64,000 nt of DNA from an uncultured Bacteroidia bacterium (GCA_902769525.1 CACXPG010000005.1:62001-126000), one strand, 5' to 3'. Shown: positions 8,671 through 17,132, counted from the first letter of the stretch. A program made the numbers and translations. Notes: a model not told the origin generated them from the sequence alone.

Positions 8671-9129
8671 ATGAAGGAAGAAGGAAAAGACATACTCAAG
8701 ACATTTACAATCAACAGCCTTGATGAAATAGACAAGGTGGCTGAGGATTTCATTCAGAACATCTCGGAGTCCGACCTTGAAAGCAACATCTTTGCTTTCT
8801 ACGGCAAGATGGGAGCCGGCAAGACCACCTTCATCAAAGCCATCTGCAAGGCCCTTGGCGTAAAAGACATTGTCAACAGCCCCACCTTCACCATCATCAA
8901 CGAATACAAAAGCAGCAGGGGCTTTCCTGTCTACCATTTCGATTTCTACCGCATCAACAAGCTCCAGGAAGCCTTTGACATAGGCACAGAAGACTACTTT
9001 GCAGGAAACGGCCTCTGCCTTATAGAATGGCCTGAGAAAATCGAAGAGATACTTCCGGAAGACTGCATCAAAGTTTCCATCACCACCAACCCCGACCTCA
9101 GCCGCACAATAGCAGTTTCACAGGCTTAA
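8671..9129 (+). CDS. tsaE: tRNA t6A biosynthesis ATPase TsaE
   Basis: TsaE is the P-loop ATPase that drives turnover of the TsaB-TsaD complex in t6A tRNA modification. The Walker A is GKMGAGKTTFIKAI near residue 45, followed by SPTFTIINEY, the YHFDFYRI block and LIEWPEKIEEILP, all characteristic of the family. I chose ATG 8671 because the reading frame upstream only overlaps the preceding small gene in another frame. This gives 152 residues, the normal family length. It is the last gene before the AT-rich islet. Confidence 0.93.
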   Translation: MKEEGKDILKTFTINSLDEIDKVAEDFIQNISESDLESNIFAFYGKMGAGKTTFIKAICKALGVKDIVNSPTFTIINEYKSSRGFPVYHFDFYRINKLQEAFDIGTEDYFAGNGLCLIEWPEKIEEILPEDCIKVSITTNPDLSRTIAVSQA

Positions 9130-9533
9130 CATCATTGCCTTATAAGAAAAACTACAGAATTGAAAGAAATATATACCACTTAAAAACAACGCACATTCAT
9201 CAGGGTTTGAAAAAGACAAACGATGCCTCTGAATTAGCTTACAACTAGCCTGTTGAAAATCTTTAAAAGAAGAAGTAACCTTGCGGCTTTCTATGCCTTC
9301 CTAATGAAAAATCATTATGTTTGAATAAAGTCTCGCAATCTGTTTCTTCTATACCATTCTCCAATTACCAAACTCAAATAACAAAAAGACAGCTATTTTA
9401 ATATAATCGTTTCAAATAAACTATTAATTAAGTTAGGTATAGAGACGGGTTCGTCCTTCTCTTCTTTTTCGATCGAATTATTAATTATATTGTCGGCCTC
9501 TTCAGCACCACTATACTATGATTTGTATTAAAC
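9130..9533. other. AT-rich stretch without a clear gene
   Basis: About 400 bases between tsaE and the islet lipoprotein are visibly AT-rich. On the minus strand short open pieces in different frames run through it, as expected for a decayed coding region, but none has a start, stop and recognisable product. A possible frameshifted small gene at its right end is listed separately. No repeat, tRNA or terminator stands out. Confidence 0.5.
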
Positions 9534-9547
9534 TCAATATTGTTCAT
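9393..9547 (-). pseudogene. Possible frameshifted small ORF downstream of the islet lipoprotein
   Basis: An ATG at 9547 overlaps the lipoprotein stop and starts a frame reading MNNIEFNTNHSIV. Its stop comes early (9485). A one-base shift in the GTGG near 9509 would join it to a 40-codon open stretch (GAEEADNIINN... to SLFETIILK) that ends at 9393. The two halves together would make a charged protein of about 53 residues. Whether this is a decayed gene or chance cannot be decided here. Confidence 0.2.
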
Positions 9548-10046
9548 CCAGTAAAGCTTGTGCGCGATATTCATCTTTTACCAAATCGAAAATCCCTACT
9601 AAATTATTTACATAATAACTAGAGAACTTCTTATCGCAAAGGATTTTCACATCTTGATAACTGATTTCGTTTGTTCTCTCATTGACATAAACAACGAAAG
9701 GCAAATAAAACGACTTATCAAGATTCTCTGTTTTGCCAGCTTTCTTCAAGCTTTGACGTACTTCTTCGTCTGCTGATATTTCACAAAGAATCAAATATTT
9801 TTCATATCCTGATGGAGCAGATAATCCTTGCTCATTTCTGATACACTTTATCTCTAGCCTATCCGCTAATAATAATCTCTTGTCAGACTCATTATCTATG
9901 TGGAAATAGCTATAAAAATTATTCTTCTCCATAAACTCACGAGCCAAACCCTCTACGATATCTTCATCCAAGGTGTTTTCAAAAGAACAACTTGAAATAG
10001 ATATACAAACAGAACAAAAACAAAAAAAAGCTAATAATCTTTTCAT
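9534..10046 (-). CDS. Small uncharacterised lipoprotein
   Basis: From ATG 10046 the protein is 170 residues with a lipoprotein signal: MKRLLAFFCFCSVCISISSC, with C20 as the lipidated cysteine. An upstream in-frame extension to 10100 would bury this signal, so I reject it. The mature part is mostly charged, with KYLILCEISADEEVRQ and a segment FYLPFVVYVNERTNEISY suggesting an alpha/beta fold. I do not recognise the family. It is AT-rich like its neighbours and lies 62 bases downstream of the UDG-like gene on the same strand. Confidence 0.6.
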   Translation of the reverse strand: MKRLLAFFCFCSVCISISSCSFENTLDEDIVEGLAREFMEKNNFYSYFHIDNESDKRLLLADRLEIKCIRNEQGLSAPSGYEKYLILCEISADEEVRQSLKKAGKTENLDKSFYLPFVVYVNERTNEISYQDVKILCDKKFSSYYVNNLVGIFDLVKDEYRAQALLDEQY

Positions 10047-10108
10047 GATTCTTGATATTTTAATTAACATAATTGTTGACAGCAGTTGATAATTACACAA
10101 CTCTCATT

Positions 10109-10735
10109 TTATAAACACAGGAATTTCTTGTGGAACAAATGCCAATATGTCCACATTTTTCCCACTGGAGAACTAGGATGATAAACACACATTGCGGGTA
10201 TTTGTTTGCCTTTAATATTATATGTCCAAACTTCTGTGCTATCTATTTGATGAGACTTATGATCATATTCAAAAGTATCTATCTCTATATAATTTTCATA
10301 TCCATCCCACCCGGGTAATTCTTGATACAATCTTTTGCCCCAAACGATTATACAATCTGGAAGGTAAGTTTCCAGAACTTCTTTGAAAGCACCTTCATTA
10401 TCTTCTTTTTGAGGCAAAAGAGCCTGTCGAGGACCTTCCTGATATTGTTGTATATAGTTATAGAACACTATACTGTTCCAAAAATCAAATCTTTCTTCAG
10501 AGCTTAATTCTTTTCCCATTACCGCTCTTTCAAAACAAAGAAATGTTTGTTGATAATGTTCTCCCCTGTAATCGTTGATGAATTCATCTATGACATCCAA
10601 AGTGTCATTCGAATCTGCCCCCGCGTTTGGTTTATCGCAATAGTGGCTTTCTCCCAAGACAAGGACTTTTTTCCAAAAGATTCCTCCTGTCGCATAATTA
10701 CAGCCTACCCATGGTTTAAACTTTACATATTTCAT
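10109..10735 (-). CDS. Uracil-DNA-glycosylase-fold-like protein of unknown function
   Basis: I chose ATG 10735 (MKYVKFKPWVGCNY), because the frame open further upstream runs into a hairpin-rich leader. The 208-residue product has VLVLGESHY near residue 25, WNSIVFYNYIQ, a central PDCIIVWGKRLYQELP strand-helix, and MCVYHPSSP near the end. This order (GES-type loop, hydrophobic strand, H-P-S loop) recalls the UDG superfamily as seen in accessory proteins annotated as UDG-like, but the catalytic pattern of true Ung is absent. It has no signal peptide. Treat the fold as a hypothesis. Confidence 0.45.
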   Translation of the reverse strand: MKYVKFKPWVGCNYATGGIFWKKVLVLGESHYCDKPNAGADSNDTLDVIDEFINDYRGEHYQQTFLCFERAVMGKELSSEERFDFWNSIVFYNYIQQYQEGPRQALLPQKEDNEGAFKEVLETYLPDCIIVWGKRLYQELPGWDGYENYIEIDTFEYDHKSHQIDSTEVWTYNIKGKQIPAMCVYHPSSPVGKMWTYWHLFHKKFLCL

Positions 10736-10784
10736 AATTTGAGTGTTTCCGACAGAGCTCCGGAGTCGGTTAACCATAAAGAAA

Positions 10785-10852
10785 GTGTGGAGCCCTTCGT
10801 TTATTTGGTTGGGGCTCTGGTAAGCCTTTGCACAATAAACAAAACTCCACAC
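10785..10852. repeat. Nested inverted repeat in the UDG-like gene leader
   Basis: Outer arms GTGTGGAG (10785-10792) and CTCCACAC (10845-10852) are perfect complements. Inside them GTTTATT (10799-10805) pairs with AATAAAC (10834-10840), and GGCT (10813-10816) can pair with AGCC (10823-10826). Three consecutive paired segments of one 68-base element suggest an RNA or DNA hairpin under selection. There is no downstream T-run on either strand, so it is not a standard terminator. Confidence 0.6.
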
Positions 10853-11001
10853 CGAATATGATTGAAGTGCAGAGCACTACAAATCATACACAGTGAAAGC
10901 TGTTTACTTTTTCCCGTGCAATAAAATTTACCAGATTTCAACCAGGGATAAAGCGAAACACTTTCGTCAATATGTCTTAGCCACTCGTGGCGGCTACTCT
11001 A

Positions 11002-11009
11002 CAAATATA
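11002..11009 (-). promoter_or_regulatory. Candidate -7 box TATATTTG for the UDG-like/lipoprotein unit
   Basis: The plus strand reads CAAATATA, so the minus strand carries TATATTTG, a perfect TAnnTTTG. No TTTG sits at the usual spacing upstream. Transcription from here would start near 10995 and cross the hairpin-rich leader before the ATG at 10735. Confidence 0.4.
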
Positions 11010-11186
11010 AGAATTATTCTAATTACTTGTGACTTTAGGCCATTGTTCAAAAGGATTGATGTCTGGACAAGGGAGCACAATCGTAAAAACTTTGGGGCGG
11101 ACAGCGTCAATTGTACGTTTTGGTTTGGAGATTCCTTGTGTCGTGAATTACTTTTGGCAGAATGCTAATCAACAAAAAGAGGGTTT

Positions 11187-12263
11187 ATGAAAAAAGAGGA
11201 GAATGTGTTAAAGTATGAAACGGCTGTGGAAGATATAAAAAACGCAATTCTTCAAAGTCAGCACAAAGCAATTAAGAATGCTAATAAAGAACTCCTTCAA
11301 CTCTATTTCAAAATTGGAGAATATGTTTCCCGAAATTCTAGAAATGGATGCTGGGGAAGAGGGGCAATAGAAATCATCAGCATAAGACTACGGGCCGAGA
11401 TGCCTGGTTTACAAGGCTTTTCTGCTACCAGCATAAAACGTATGAGGCTGTTTTATGAAGCATGGAACAAGTTATACGACAAATCGTCCAACGCGTTGGA
11501 CGATTTAGATAACGACGTATCTGGACACTTTTATTCTATCGGATTTTCTCAACATTGTATCATTATACACAAAATCAAAAGCTTAGAAGAGAGAATAAAT
11601 TACATTAAGTTAGCCGCAAAAGAGAATCTCTCCGCCAGAACTCTGGAAAAGTTTATAGCCCAAGATGTTATTCACCATCGAGGTGTATTGCCCAATAATT
11701 TTCAAAAGACAATCCCCGACTCTATAACCGCACAACGAGCCATAATGGCATTCAAAGATGAGTATCTGTTGGATTTCATAAATGTTGAACAACTAGGAGC
11801 CAGGGATTTGGAAGATGTAGATGAATCAGTGATCGAGAATAGTATTGTTCATAATATCAGAAATTTCATAATGACTTTCGGAAAAGATTTCTCTTTTATA
11901 GGGAATCAATATGTGGTCGAGGCTTTTGGTCACACTCACAAGATAGACCTATTGTTTTATAACCGGGCTCTAGCGACATTAGTGGCTGTAGAAATAAAGA
12001 AAGGCAACTTTAAACCATCTTACTTAGGACAGTTAAGCATCTATCTGCAAGTTCTCGATGATTTTGTAAGGAAACCTTGGGAAAATCCAAGCATAGGAAT
12101 TGTTCTATGTGGCTCTGCTGAAAAAGCTTATGTAGAATATGCCGTGCGATCATACACCAATCCTCTTGGAGTAGCTACTTATAAGTCGGCAGATGAAATG
12201 CCGGAAGAATTGAGGAAAGCATTGCCAAATGACAAGCAATTGAAAGGACTTTTAGGAAGATAG
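11187..12263 (+). CDS. YhcG/DUF1016-family PD-(D/E)XK nuclease
   Basis: The 358-residue protein has the two-part YhcG layout. The N-terminal DUF1016_N helical region (about 10-170) shows IGEYVSRNSRNGCWGRGAIE and LSARTLEKFI. The C-terminal PD-(D/E)XK nuclease core reads HKIDLLFYNR (D254), then VAVEIKKG (E269, K271) and LGQLSIYLQVLDD. The catalytic triad is therefore intact. Family members are often found in or beside type I restriction-modification loci and other defence islands, but no restriction genes are visible here. A purine-rich AAAAAGAGGG just before the ATG could aid initiation. It is AT-rich, unlike comM three bases downstream. Confidence 0.85.
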   Translation: MKKEENVLKYETAVEDIKNAILQSQHKAIKNANKELLQLYFKIGEYVSRNSRNGCWGRGAIEIISIRLRAEMPGLQGFSATSIKRMRLFYEAWNKLYDKSSNALDDLDNDVSGHFYSIGFSQHCIIIHKIKSLEERINYIKLAAKENLSARTLEKFIAQDVIHHRGVLPNNFQKTIPDSITAQRAIMAFKDEYLLDFINVEQLGARDLEDVDESVIENSIVHNIRNFIMTFGKDFSFIGNQYVVEAFGHTHKIDLLFYNRALATLVAVEIKKGNFKPSYLGQLSIYLQVLDDFVRKPWENPSIGIVLCGSAEKAYVEYAVRSYTNPLGVATYKSADEMPEELRKALPNDKQLKGLLGR

Positions 12264-12266
12264 ATT

Positions 12267-13856
12267 ATGTTGTGCAAAGTTTATTGTGCGTGCTGCAACG
12301 GGTTGGAAGTCACGACTGTTACGGTAGAGGTCTCAGTTACGGACGGCATACAGTTCTATCTGGTGGGACTGCCGGACAGCGCCGTAAAGGAAAGCCAGCA
12401 GAGGATAGAGAGCGCCCTGCTGTGCAACGGATTCCGAATGCCAGGAAAGCGCATCACAATCAATCTGGCGCCTGCAAATATCAGGAAAGAAGGATCGTCG
12501 TTCGATGTGCCGCTGGCAATAGGCATACTGTGCGCTTCCGGACAGCTGGACGAAAGTATAGCCGGCCGTTTAAAGGATTTCATAATACTTGGAGAGCTTG
12601 CCCTGGACGGTAAGCTCAGGGATATTCCGGGAGCACTGCCCATAATCATTCACGCAATGGAGGAAGGCTTCAAAGCCTGTATCCTTCCACCTTCATCAGC
12701 GATGGAAGGGGCTGAAATCGAAGGGATCACAGTATTCTCGGCCGCAACGTTCAAGGATGTCCTGGAAATACTTGTGAATCCGGAAGAAAGTGAAGAAAAA
12801 GTAATCACGTCGCAGAGCATAACGCAGGAAAACAGCATTCAGGACGAGGATCTCCAGAATTACGATTTTGCCCAGGTCAAGGGCCAGAGGGAGGCAAAAC
12901 GCGGACTGGAAATTGCGGCCGCCGGAGGGCACAACATCCTGCTCAACGGTTCCCCGGGAAGCGGCAAGACTTTCCTTGCGAAATGTCTCAGAGGCATTCT
13001 TCCGCCAATGTCAAAGGAAGAGGCCATCCAGACAAGCAACATCTACTCGGTGGCTGGGCTGCTGGCTTCAGAGTCCGGCAAGGAGCATCATCGCGGAGGA
13101 CTGCTAAGAAACCGTCCTTTCAGAAGCCCGCATCACACGATCACCGTTCCGGCTCTTGTCGGAGGAGGGAGCAAGGGCATGCCGGGAGAGATCTCCCTGG
13201 CGCACAACGGAGTGCTTTTCTGCGATGAATTCGCCGAGTATGACAGGCGGTCAATTGAGGTGCTTAGACAGCCGCTGGAAGACGGAGAGGTGCAGATAAG
13301 CAGAGTCAGCGGCAAGCATTTCTATCCAGCAAGGTTCATGCTGGTGGCGGCAATGAATCCCTGCCCCTGCGGCTATCTGTATGACGGAAACGGGAAATGC
13401 AAGTGCTCTTCTTCGGCTATCATAAAGTACAGGAGCAAGATTTCAGGTCCGGTGATGGACAGAATTGACATACATATCCGGGTCCGTCCGGTCAAGGCAA
13501 ACGAGTTGATATTTCCGTCGCAGAGCCAGGAGGAAACAAGCTCTGTCATCGCCCGGAGGGTAAAGAAAGCGAGAGACATCCAGATGGAAAGATATCGGGC
13601 AAACGGCGAGAGTTTCTTTACCAACGCCGCCATAACACCCTCAAGGCTGGCTAAATATTGCAGGCTCTCCACGATATGCAGGCAGGTTTTGGATGCGTTT
13701 GTCAGCCGCAATGGTGTGAGTGCCAGAGGCTACACCAGAATTCTCAAGATAGCCCGGACCATCGCCGACCTTAACGGAGACGAAAGAATAAACGAAACCC
13801 ACCTTTCCGAAGCCATTAACTTCCGCTGCCCGGACAAAAACGAAATGATGCAATAA
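12267..13856 (+). CDS. comM: ComM/YifB-family Mg-chelatase-like AAA+ ATPase
   Basis: ComM (YifB) is a hexameric AAA+ helicase that promotes branch migration of incoming DNA during natural transformation. The 529-residue protein has the N-terminal ChlI-like domain (TVTVEVSVTDGIQFYLVGLPD, INLAPANIRKEGSSFDVPLA). Then comes the AAA+ core, with Walker A NGSPGSGKTFLAK, RPFRSPHHTITVPALVGGG, the Walker B region VLFCDEFAEY and AAMNPCPCGY. The C-terminal Mg-chelatase lid follows (SARGYTRILKIARTIADL). GC content returns to the genome norm here, so the islet boundary lies at its start. It is three bases after the YhcG-type gene. Confidence 0.92.
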   Translation: MLCKVYCACCNGLEVTTVTVEVSVTDGIQFYLVGLPDSAVKESQQRIESALLCNGFRMPGKRITINLAPANIRKEGSSFDVPLAIGILCASGQLDESIAGRLKDFIILGELALDGKLRDIPGALPIIIHAMEEGFKACILPPSSAMEGAEIEGITVFSAATFKDVLEILVNPEESEEKVITSQSITQENSIQDEDLQNYDFAQVKGQREAKRGLEIAAAGGHNILLNGSPGSGKTFLAKCLRGILPPMSKEEAIQTSNIYSVAGLLASESGKEHHRGGLLRNRPFRSPHHTITVPALVGGGSKGMPGEISLAHNGVLFCDEFAEYDRRSIEVLRQPLEDGEVQISRVSGKHFYPARFMLVAAMNPCPCGYLYDGNGKCKCSSSAIIKYRSKISGPVMDRIDIHIRVRPVKANELIFPSQSQEETSSVIARRVKKARDIQMERYRANGESFFTNAAITPSRLAKYCRLSTICRQVLDAFVSRNGVSARGYTRILKIARTIADLNGDERINETHLSEAINFRCPDKNEMMQ

Positions 13857-13886
13857 CAACAAATCTTTTGTATTTTCGCAATCTAT

Positions 13887-15617
13887 ATGGTTTTCAAGAT
13901 TGCGGACAATATAATTTCTCCTCTGGGGTTTACTTCTGAACAGAATTACCGGGCTGTAAAGTCCGGCAAAAGCGCTTTGGCTCCCCATAATCTTCAAGGT
14001 CTTCAGGAGAAAGTATATGCCTCTCTTTTCAGCGATGGAGAGAGGGACAGCCTGCAGGTTGAAGGCCTTAGCCGGTTTGAATCTCTTGTGTACAGGTCTG
14101 CAAGACAGGCTCTCGATCAGATTGCCGGCCAGTTTGACCTGACGGGAAAGGATATTGTATTTGTTCTTGGAACCACAAAGGGCAACATAGAGAATCTCGG
14201 AAAAGATACGGAAGATGATGCCGTTCTCCCCGGGGAAAGTGCAAGGCGGATCTGTTCCCGGCTCGGAATCACCACCACCCCTATCGTGGTTTGCAATGCC
14301 TGCATTTCAGGTCTTAATTCAATAATCCTGGCATCCAAGCTTCTGGAAAGCGGCGCTTTCAAATATGCCGTGGTCTGCGGCGCGGATGTCCTGGGCAGAT
14401 TCATCATATCCGGATTCCAGGCGCTGAAAACGCTGAGTGAAGAAGCTTGCCGGCCATTCGACATAGAAAGATGCGGAATGAATCTGGGAGAAGCGGCGGC
14501 AACCATGGTGCTTTCTGCTGTTCCGGCCGACGGGAAATCCTGGAGCATAGATGCTGGTTCTGTCAGAAACGACGCCTTCAATATAACCGCTCCCTCTCCG
14601 AAGGGAGACGGAGCCGGCCTGGCTATTTCCGAAGTTTTGGAAGGATTTGATACTCAGCGACTGGCTTTGGTAAACGCCCATGGAACATCTTCCCTTTTCA
14701 TGGACCAGATGGAAAGCGTGGCTCTGGAAAGAGCGGGGCTGGCAGATGTTCCGGCCAATAGCCTCAAAGGATATTTCGGACATACGCTTGGCGCGGCGGG
14801 TATCCTGGAAACTATTGTGACGATGAAAGCGCTCGAAGAAGACCTCATCCTGGGCACAAAGGGATTTGAAGAACTCGGGGTAAGCTCCCCTATAAGGATA
14901 TCTCCAGATTCCGTCCCAGCCGGAGGAAAAAAGAGTTTTGTCAAGACAGTTTCTGGATTCGGAGGCGCAAATGCAGCTATTCTAGCATCTCGTGATACGG
15001 ATAAAACGGATAAAAAATCCAGCACCACGGATTTCATACAGACACACTCGGTTAGGATAACCCCTTCTGAAGTGATTGTGGACGGAACTGCTTTGCCACA
15101 TCCTGAAAGTATTTCGGGCAAAGAGATGCTGAGCTTCCTGTACAAGGAAAAGGTTGGCGGCTATCCCCAGTTCTACAAGATGGACCTTATGACCCGTCTG
15201 GGCTTCATAGCTTCTGAACTTTTGCTGGAGGCTGAAGGCAAGGAGAGATTTGCCGGAACTGATTCCAGGGCGGTAATCCTGTTCAACAGGTCTTCTTCCC
15301 TGACGACAGACCGAAAGTATCTGGAAACCATATCCGAAGACAACTACTTCCCGAGCCCGTCCCTGTTTGTCTATACGCTTCCGAATATCATTACCGGAGA
15401 AATTGCTATCCGCAATAAATACAACGGAGAAACGTCTTTCCATATACTGCCGGAAAAAGACATGGATCTGATCAAAAATGTTTTGAAGGCGGCTCTTGGG
15501 GACAGGAAAACACAAAGCGTCATTTCCGGATGGATAGACTGCTATGGGGAAACCCGGTTTGAAGCGGAACTGTTCATCGCGGAGAAAAAGAAAAACGACT
15601 ATGAAAGAGAGAATTAG
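13887..15617 (+). CDS. Beta-ketoacyl synthase fused to a second, cysteine-less KS-like domain
   Basis: Residues 1-368 are a complete ketosynthase (KAS I/II-type) with catalytic C139 in NACISG, H265 in NAHGTSS and H299 in GYFGHTLGAAG, so it can condense acyl chains. After a charged linker (369-385) residues 388-576 form a second domain. Its core, FNRSSSLTTDRKYLETI and FPSPSLFVYTLPNIITGE, resembles the short ketoacyl-synthase N-terminal type (Ketoacyl-synt_2) but has no active-site cysteine, like a chain-length-factor subunit. The gene overlaps an ACP gene by 17 bases. The arrangement points to a small specialised acyl pathway and not bulk fatty-acid synthesis. Confidence 0.8.
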   Translation: MVFKIADNIISPLGFTSEQNYRAVKSGKSALAPHNLQGLQEKVYASLFSDGERDSLQVEGLSRFESLVYRSARQALDQIAGQFDLTGKDIVFVLGTTKGNIENLGKDTEDDAVLPGESARRICSRLGITTTPIVVCNACISGLNSIILASKLLESGAFKYAVVCGADVLGRFIISGFQALKTLSEEACRPFDIERCGMNLGEAAATMVLSAVPADGKSWSIDAGSVRNDAFNITAPSPKGDGAGLAISEVLEGFDTQRLALVNAHGTSSLFMDQMESVALERAGLADVPANSLKGYFGHTLGAAGILETIVTMKALEEDLILGTKGFEELGVSSPIRISPDSVPAGGKKSFVKTVSGFGGANAAILASRDTDKTDKKSSTTDFIQTHSVRITPSEVIVDGTALPHPESISGKEMLSFLYKEKVGGYPQFYKMDLMTRLGFIASELLLEAEGKERFAGTDSRAVILFNRSSSLTTDRKYLETISEDNYFPSPSLFVYTLPNIITGEIAIRNKYNGETSFHILPEKDMDLIKNVLKAALGDRKTQSVISGWIDCYGETRFEAELFIAEKKKNDYEREN

Positions 15618-15822
15618 AGAGATTTTGGAAGATGCCCTTCCACTTGTGGACCTGGATTCCGACTTCCTGTTCAAGGAACTGGATTCCCTTGGCGTGGCCA
15701 CTATATTGCTGAAACTTTCAGAAGAATATTCCATTAAGCTGGACGCCAAAGACGCGACTCCCAAGAACCTGAAGTCCCTGGACTCACTGGAAGCAATGGT
15801 GAAAAGCAAGCTTGAGAAATGA
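15601..15822 (+). CDS. Acyl carrier protein
   Basis: A 73-residue protein starts at ATG 15601, inside the tail of the ketosynthase gene in another frame. It has ACP size and acidic helix pattern, with the phosphopantetheine site ELDSLGVATILLKL (S29) in place of the usual DSLxxVEL. It is therefore a dedicated carrier and not the main fatty-acid AcpP. The stop overlaps the ligase start as ATGA, so the three genes are translationally coupled. A longer upstream in-frame opening is rejected because it only re-reads the ketosynthase end. Confidence 0.85.
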   Translation: MKERIREILEDALPLVDLDSDFLFKELDSLGVATILLKLSEEYSIKLDAKDATPKNLKSLDSLEAMVKSKLEK

Positions 15823-17132
15823 GGCTGGTAGATTATCTCCATAAAAACGCCGGACTGTATCCGGAAAAAACCGCCGCTATCTGCGGAGGAGAGACTATCA
15901 CCTGGAAGGAGTTGTCTGAAAAGGTTATCGATCGCGCCTCTTCGTTCAGAAAGGGACAGGTGGTTCCGTTCAGATCTTCGCAGAGCATTGATTTTCTGAT
16001 AACTTATTTTGCAATCCACCAGGCCGGTGCGGTGGCGGCCCCTCTGGAAAAAGATATTCCGGAGAACCGTTTCAGGGAAATCTATGATATTCTTTCTTCC
16101 AGCCAGGTTCCGGAAGGGACGGCAGACATTCTCTACACCACCGGAACTACCGGAAAGTCCAAGGGCGTTATCATAAGCCACAGGACCATAATCGCCGATG
16201 CGGAAAATCTAATCGAGGGCCAGGGTTTCTCCCATGACCTGCTGTTCATCATCAGCGGACCTCTGAACCATATTGGAAGCCTGTCCAAGATTTTCCCGGT
16301 TACGATGCAAGGAGCAACCCTCTACATCCTGGAGGGAATGAAAGACCTGGACAAATTCTTTGAAGCTCTGGATTATCCGGCAGAAAAGAACGCAACGTTC
16401 TTTGTTCCGGCAACCATACGCATGCTGCTGATGTTCAGTGGTGAAAGACTATCCAAATATGCAGACAAGATAGACTTCATAGAGTCAGGGGCGGCTCCTT
16501 TGGCCCACTCTGACATGCTGAGGCTCTGCGAGGTTCTTCCAAAGACCAGGCTCTACAACACCTACGCCTCCACAGAAACGGGAATCATAGCCACCTACAA
16601 TTTCAACGACGGGGAATGTATACCCGGGTGTCTGGGCAAGCCTATGAGCCATTCCAAAATCATCATCACCCCGGAAGGGAAGATCTCCTGCCAGGGCGAT
16701 ACACTAATGAGCGGATATGTGAACGATCCTGCCTTGACGGCTTCCATTCTGAAGGATGACACCATATACACGTCAGATATCGGTGAGCTGGACGAAAAGG
16801 GAAGGCTCCATCTTAAGGGAAGGGAAACGGATGTCATCAATGTCGGCGGATTCAAGGTTTCCCCTTCAGAGGTTGAGGATGCCGCAATGTCATTCCCGGG
16901 AGTAAAAGACTGCATCTGCATAGGAATCCCTCACCCTATTACCGGAATGGGACTGAAATTGATTGTGGCCCTGGAAGACGGATCCTCCCTGGACAAGCAA
17001 GGTCTGGCCAGGCATCTGAAGGGCAAACTGGAAACATTCAAGGTCCCTTTGCTTTACCAGCAGGCGGACAGCATCAAACGGACCTACAACGGAAAACTGG
17101 ACCGTAAATTTTATAATTCACAAAATATATGA
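15819..17132 (+). CDS. AMP-dependent acyl ligase (ANL superfamily), short form
   Basis: The 437-residue adenylate-forming ligase activates a carboxylic acid with ATP and probably loads it on the neighbouring ACP. Core motifs are A3 LYTTGTTGKSKGV (about 105-117), A5 YNTYASTETG (246-255), the hinge KGRETDVINVGGFKVSPSEVE (about 333-353) and the catalytic lysine in NGKLDRK (K426). It is shorter than the usual ~500-550 residues, mostly through a trimmed N-terminal subdomain. It overlaps the ACP gene and also the M13 peptidase start, both by ATGA-type junctions. The acyl substrate cannot be read from sequence. Confidence 0.85.
   Translation: MRLVDYLHKNAGLYPEKTAAICGGETITWKELSEKVIDRASSFRKGQVVPFRSSQSIDFLITYFAIHQAGAVAAPLEKDIPENRFREIYDILSSSQVPEGTADILYTTGTTGKSKGVIISHRTIIADAENLIEGQGFSHDLLFIISGPLNHIGSLSKIFPVTMQGATLYILEGMKDLDKFFEALDYPAEKNATFFVPATIRMLLMFSGERLSKYADKIDFIESGAAPLAHSDMLRLCEVLPKTRLYNTYASTETGIIATYNFNDGECIPGCLGKPMSHSKIIITPEGKISCQGDTLMSGYVNDPALTASILKDDTIYTSDIGELDEKGRLHLKGRETDVINVGGFKVSPSEVEDAAMSFPGVKDCICIGIPHPITGMGLKLIVALEDGSSLDKQGLARHLKGKLETFKVPLLYQQADSIKRTYNGKLDRKFYNSQNI

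Larger units (their letters stand above)
10736..11186. other. Hairpin-rich non-coding region between divergent islet genes
   Basis: This 451-base gap separates the UDG-like gene (minus) from the YhcG-type gene (plus). It contains a minus-strand -7 box (11002-11009) and four inverted repeats between it and the UDG-like start: arms 10979-10982/10992-10995, 10866-10870/10874-10878, the large nested element 10785-10852, and CCGAC/GTCGG at 10749-10753/10765-10769. A transcript from the box would have a leader of about 260 nt folded into these hairpins. A 91-codon plus-strand frame here (10893-11168) has no recognisable content. Confidence 0.5.

Noticed and set aside
10736-10852. N-terminal extension of the UDG-like protein
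   Set aside because: The extra 39 codons are encoded by the nested hairpin element and have no conserved character; ATG 10735 begins the compact protein.
10893-11168. A 91-codon plus-strand frame in the islet gap
   Set aside because: It lies antisense over a promoter box and hairpins, has no recognisable motif, and its composition does not look coding.
14982-16181. A 399-codon open frame antisense to the ketosynthase and ligase genes
   Set aside because: It crosses three well-supported genes on the opposite strand and has no recognisable domain.
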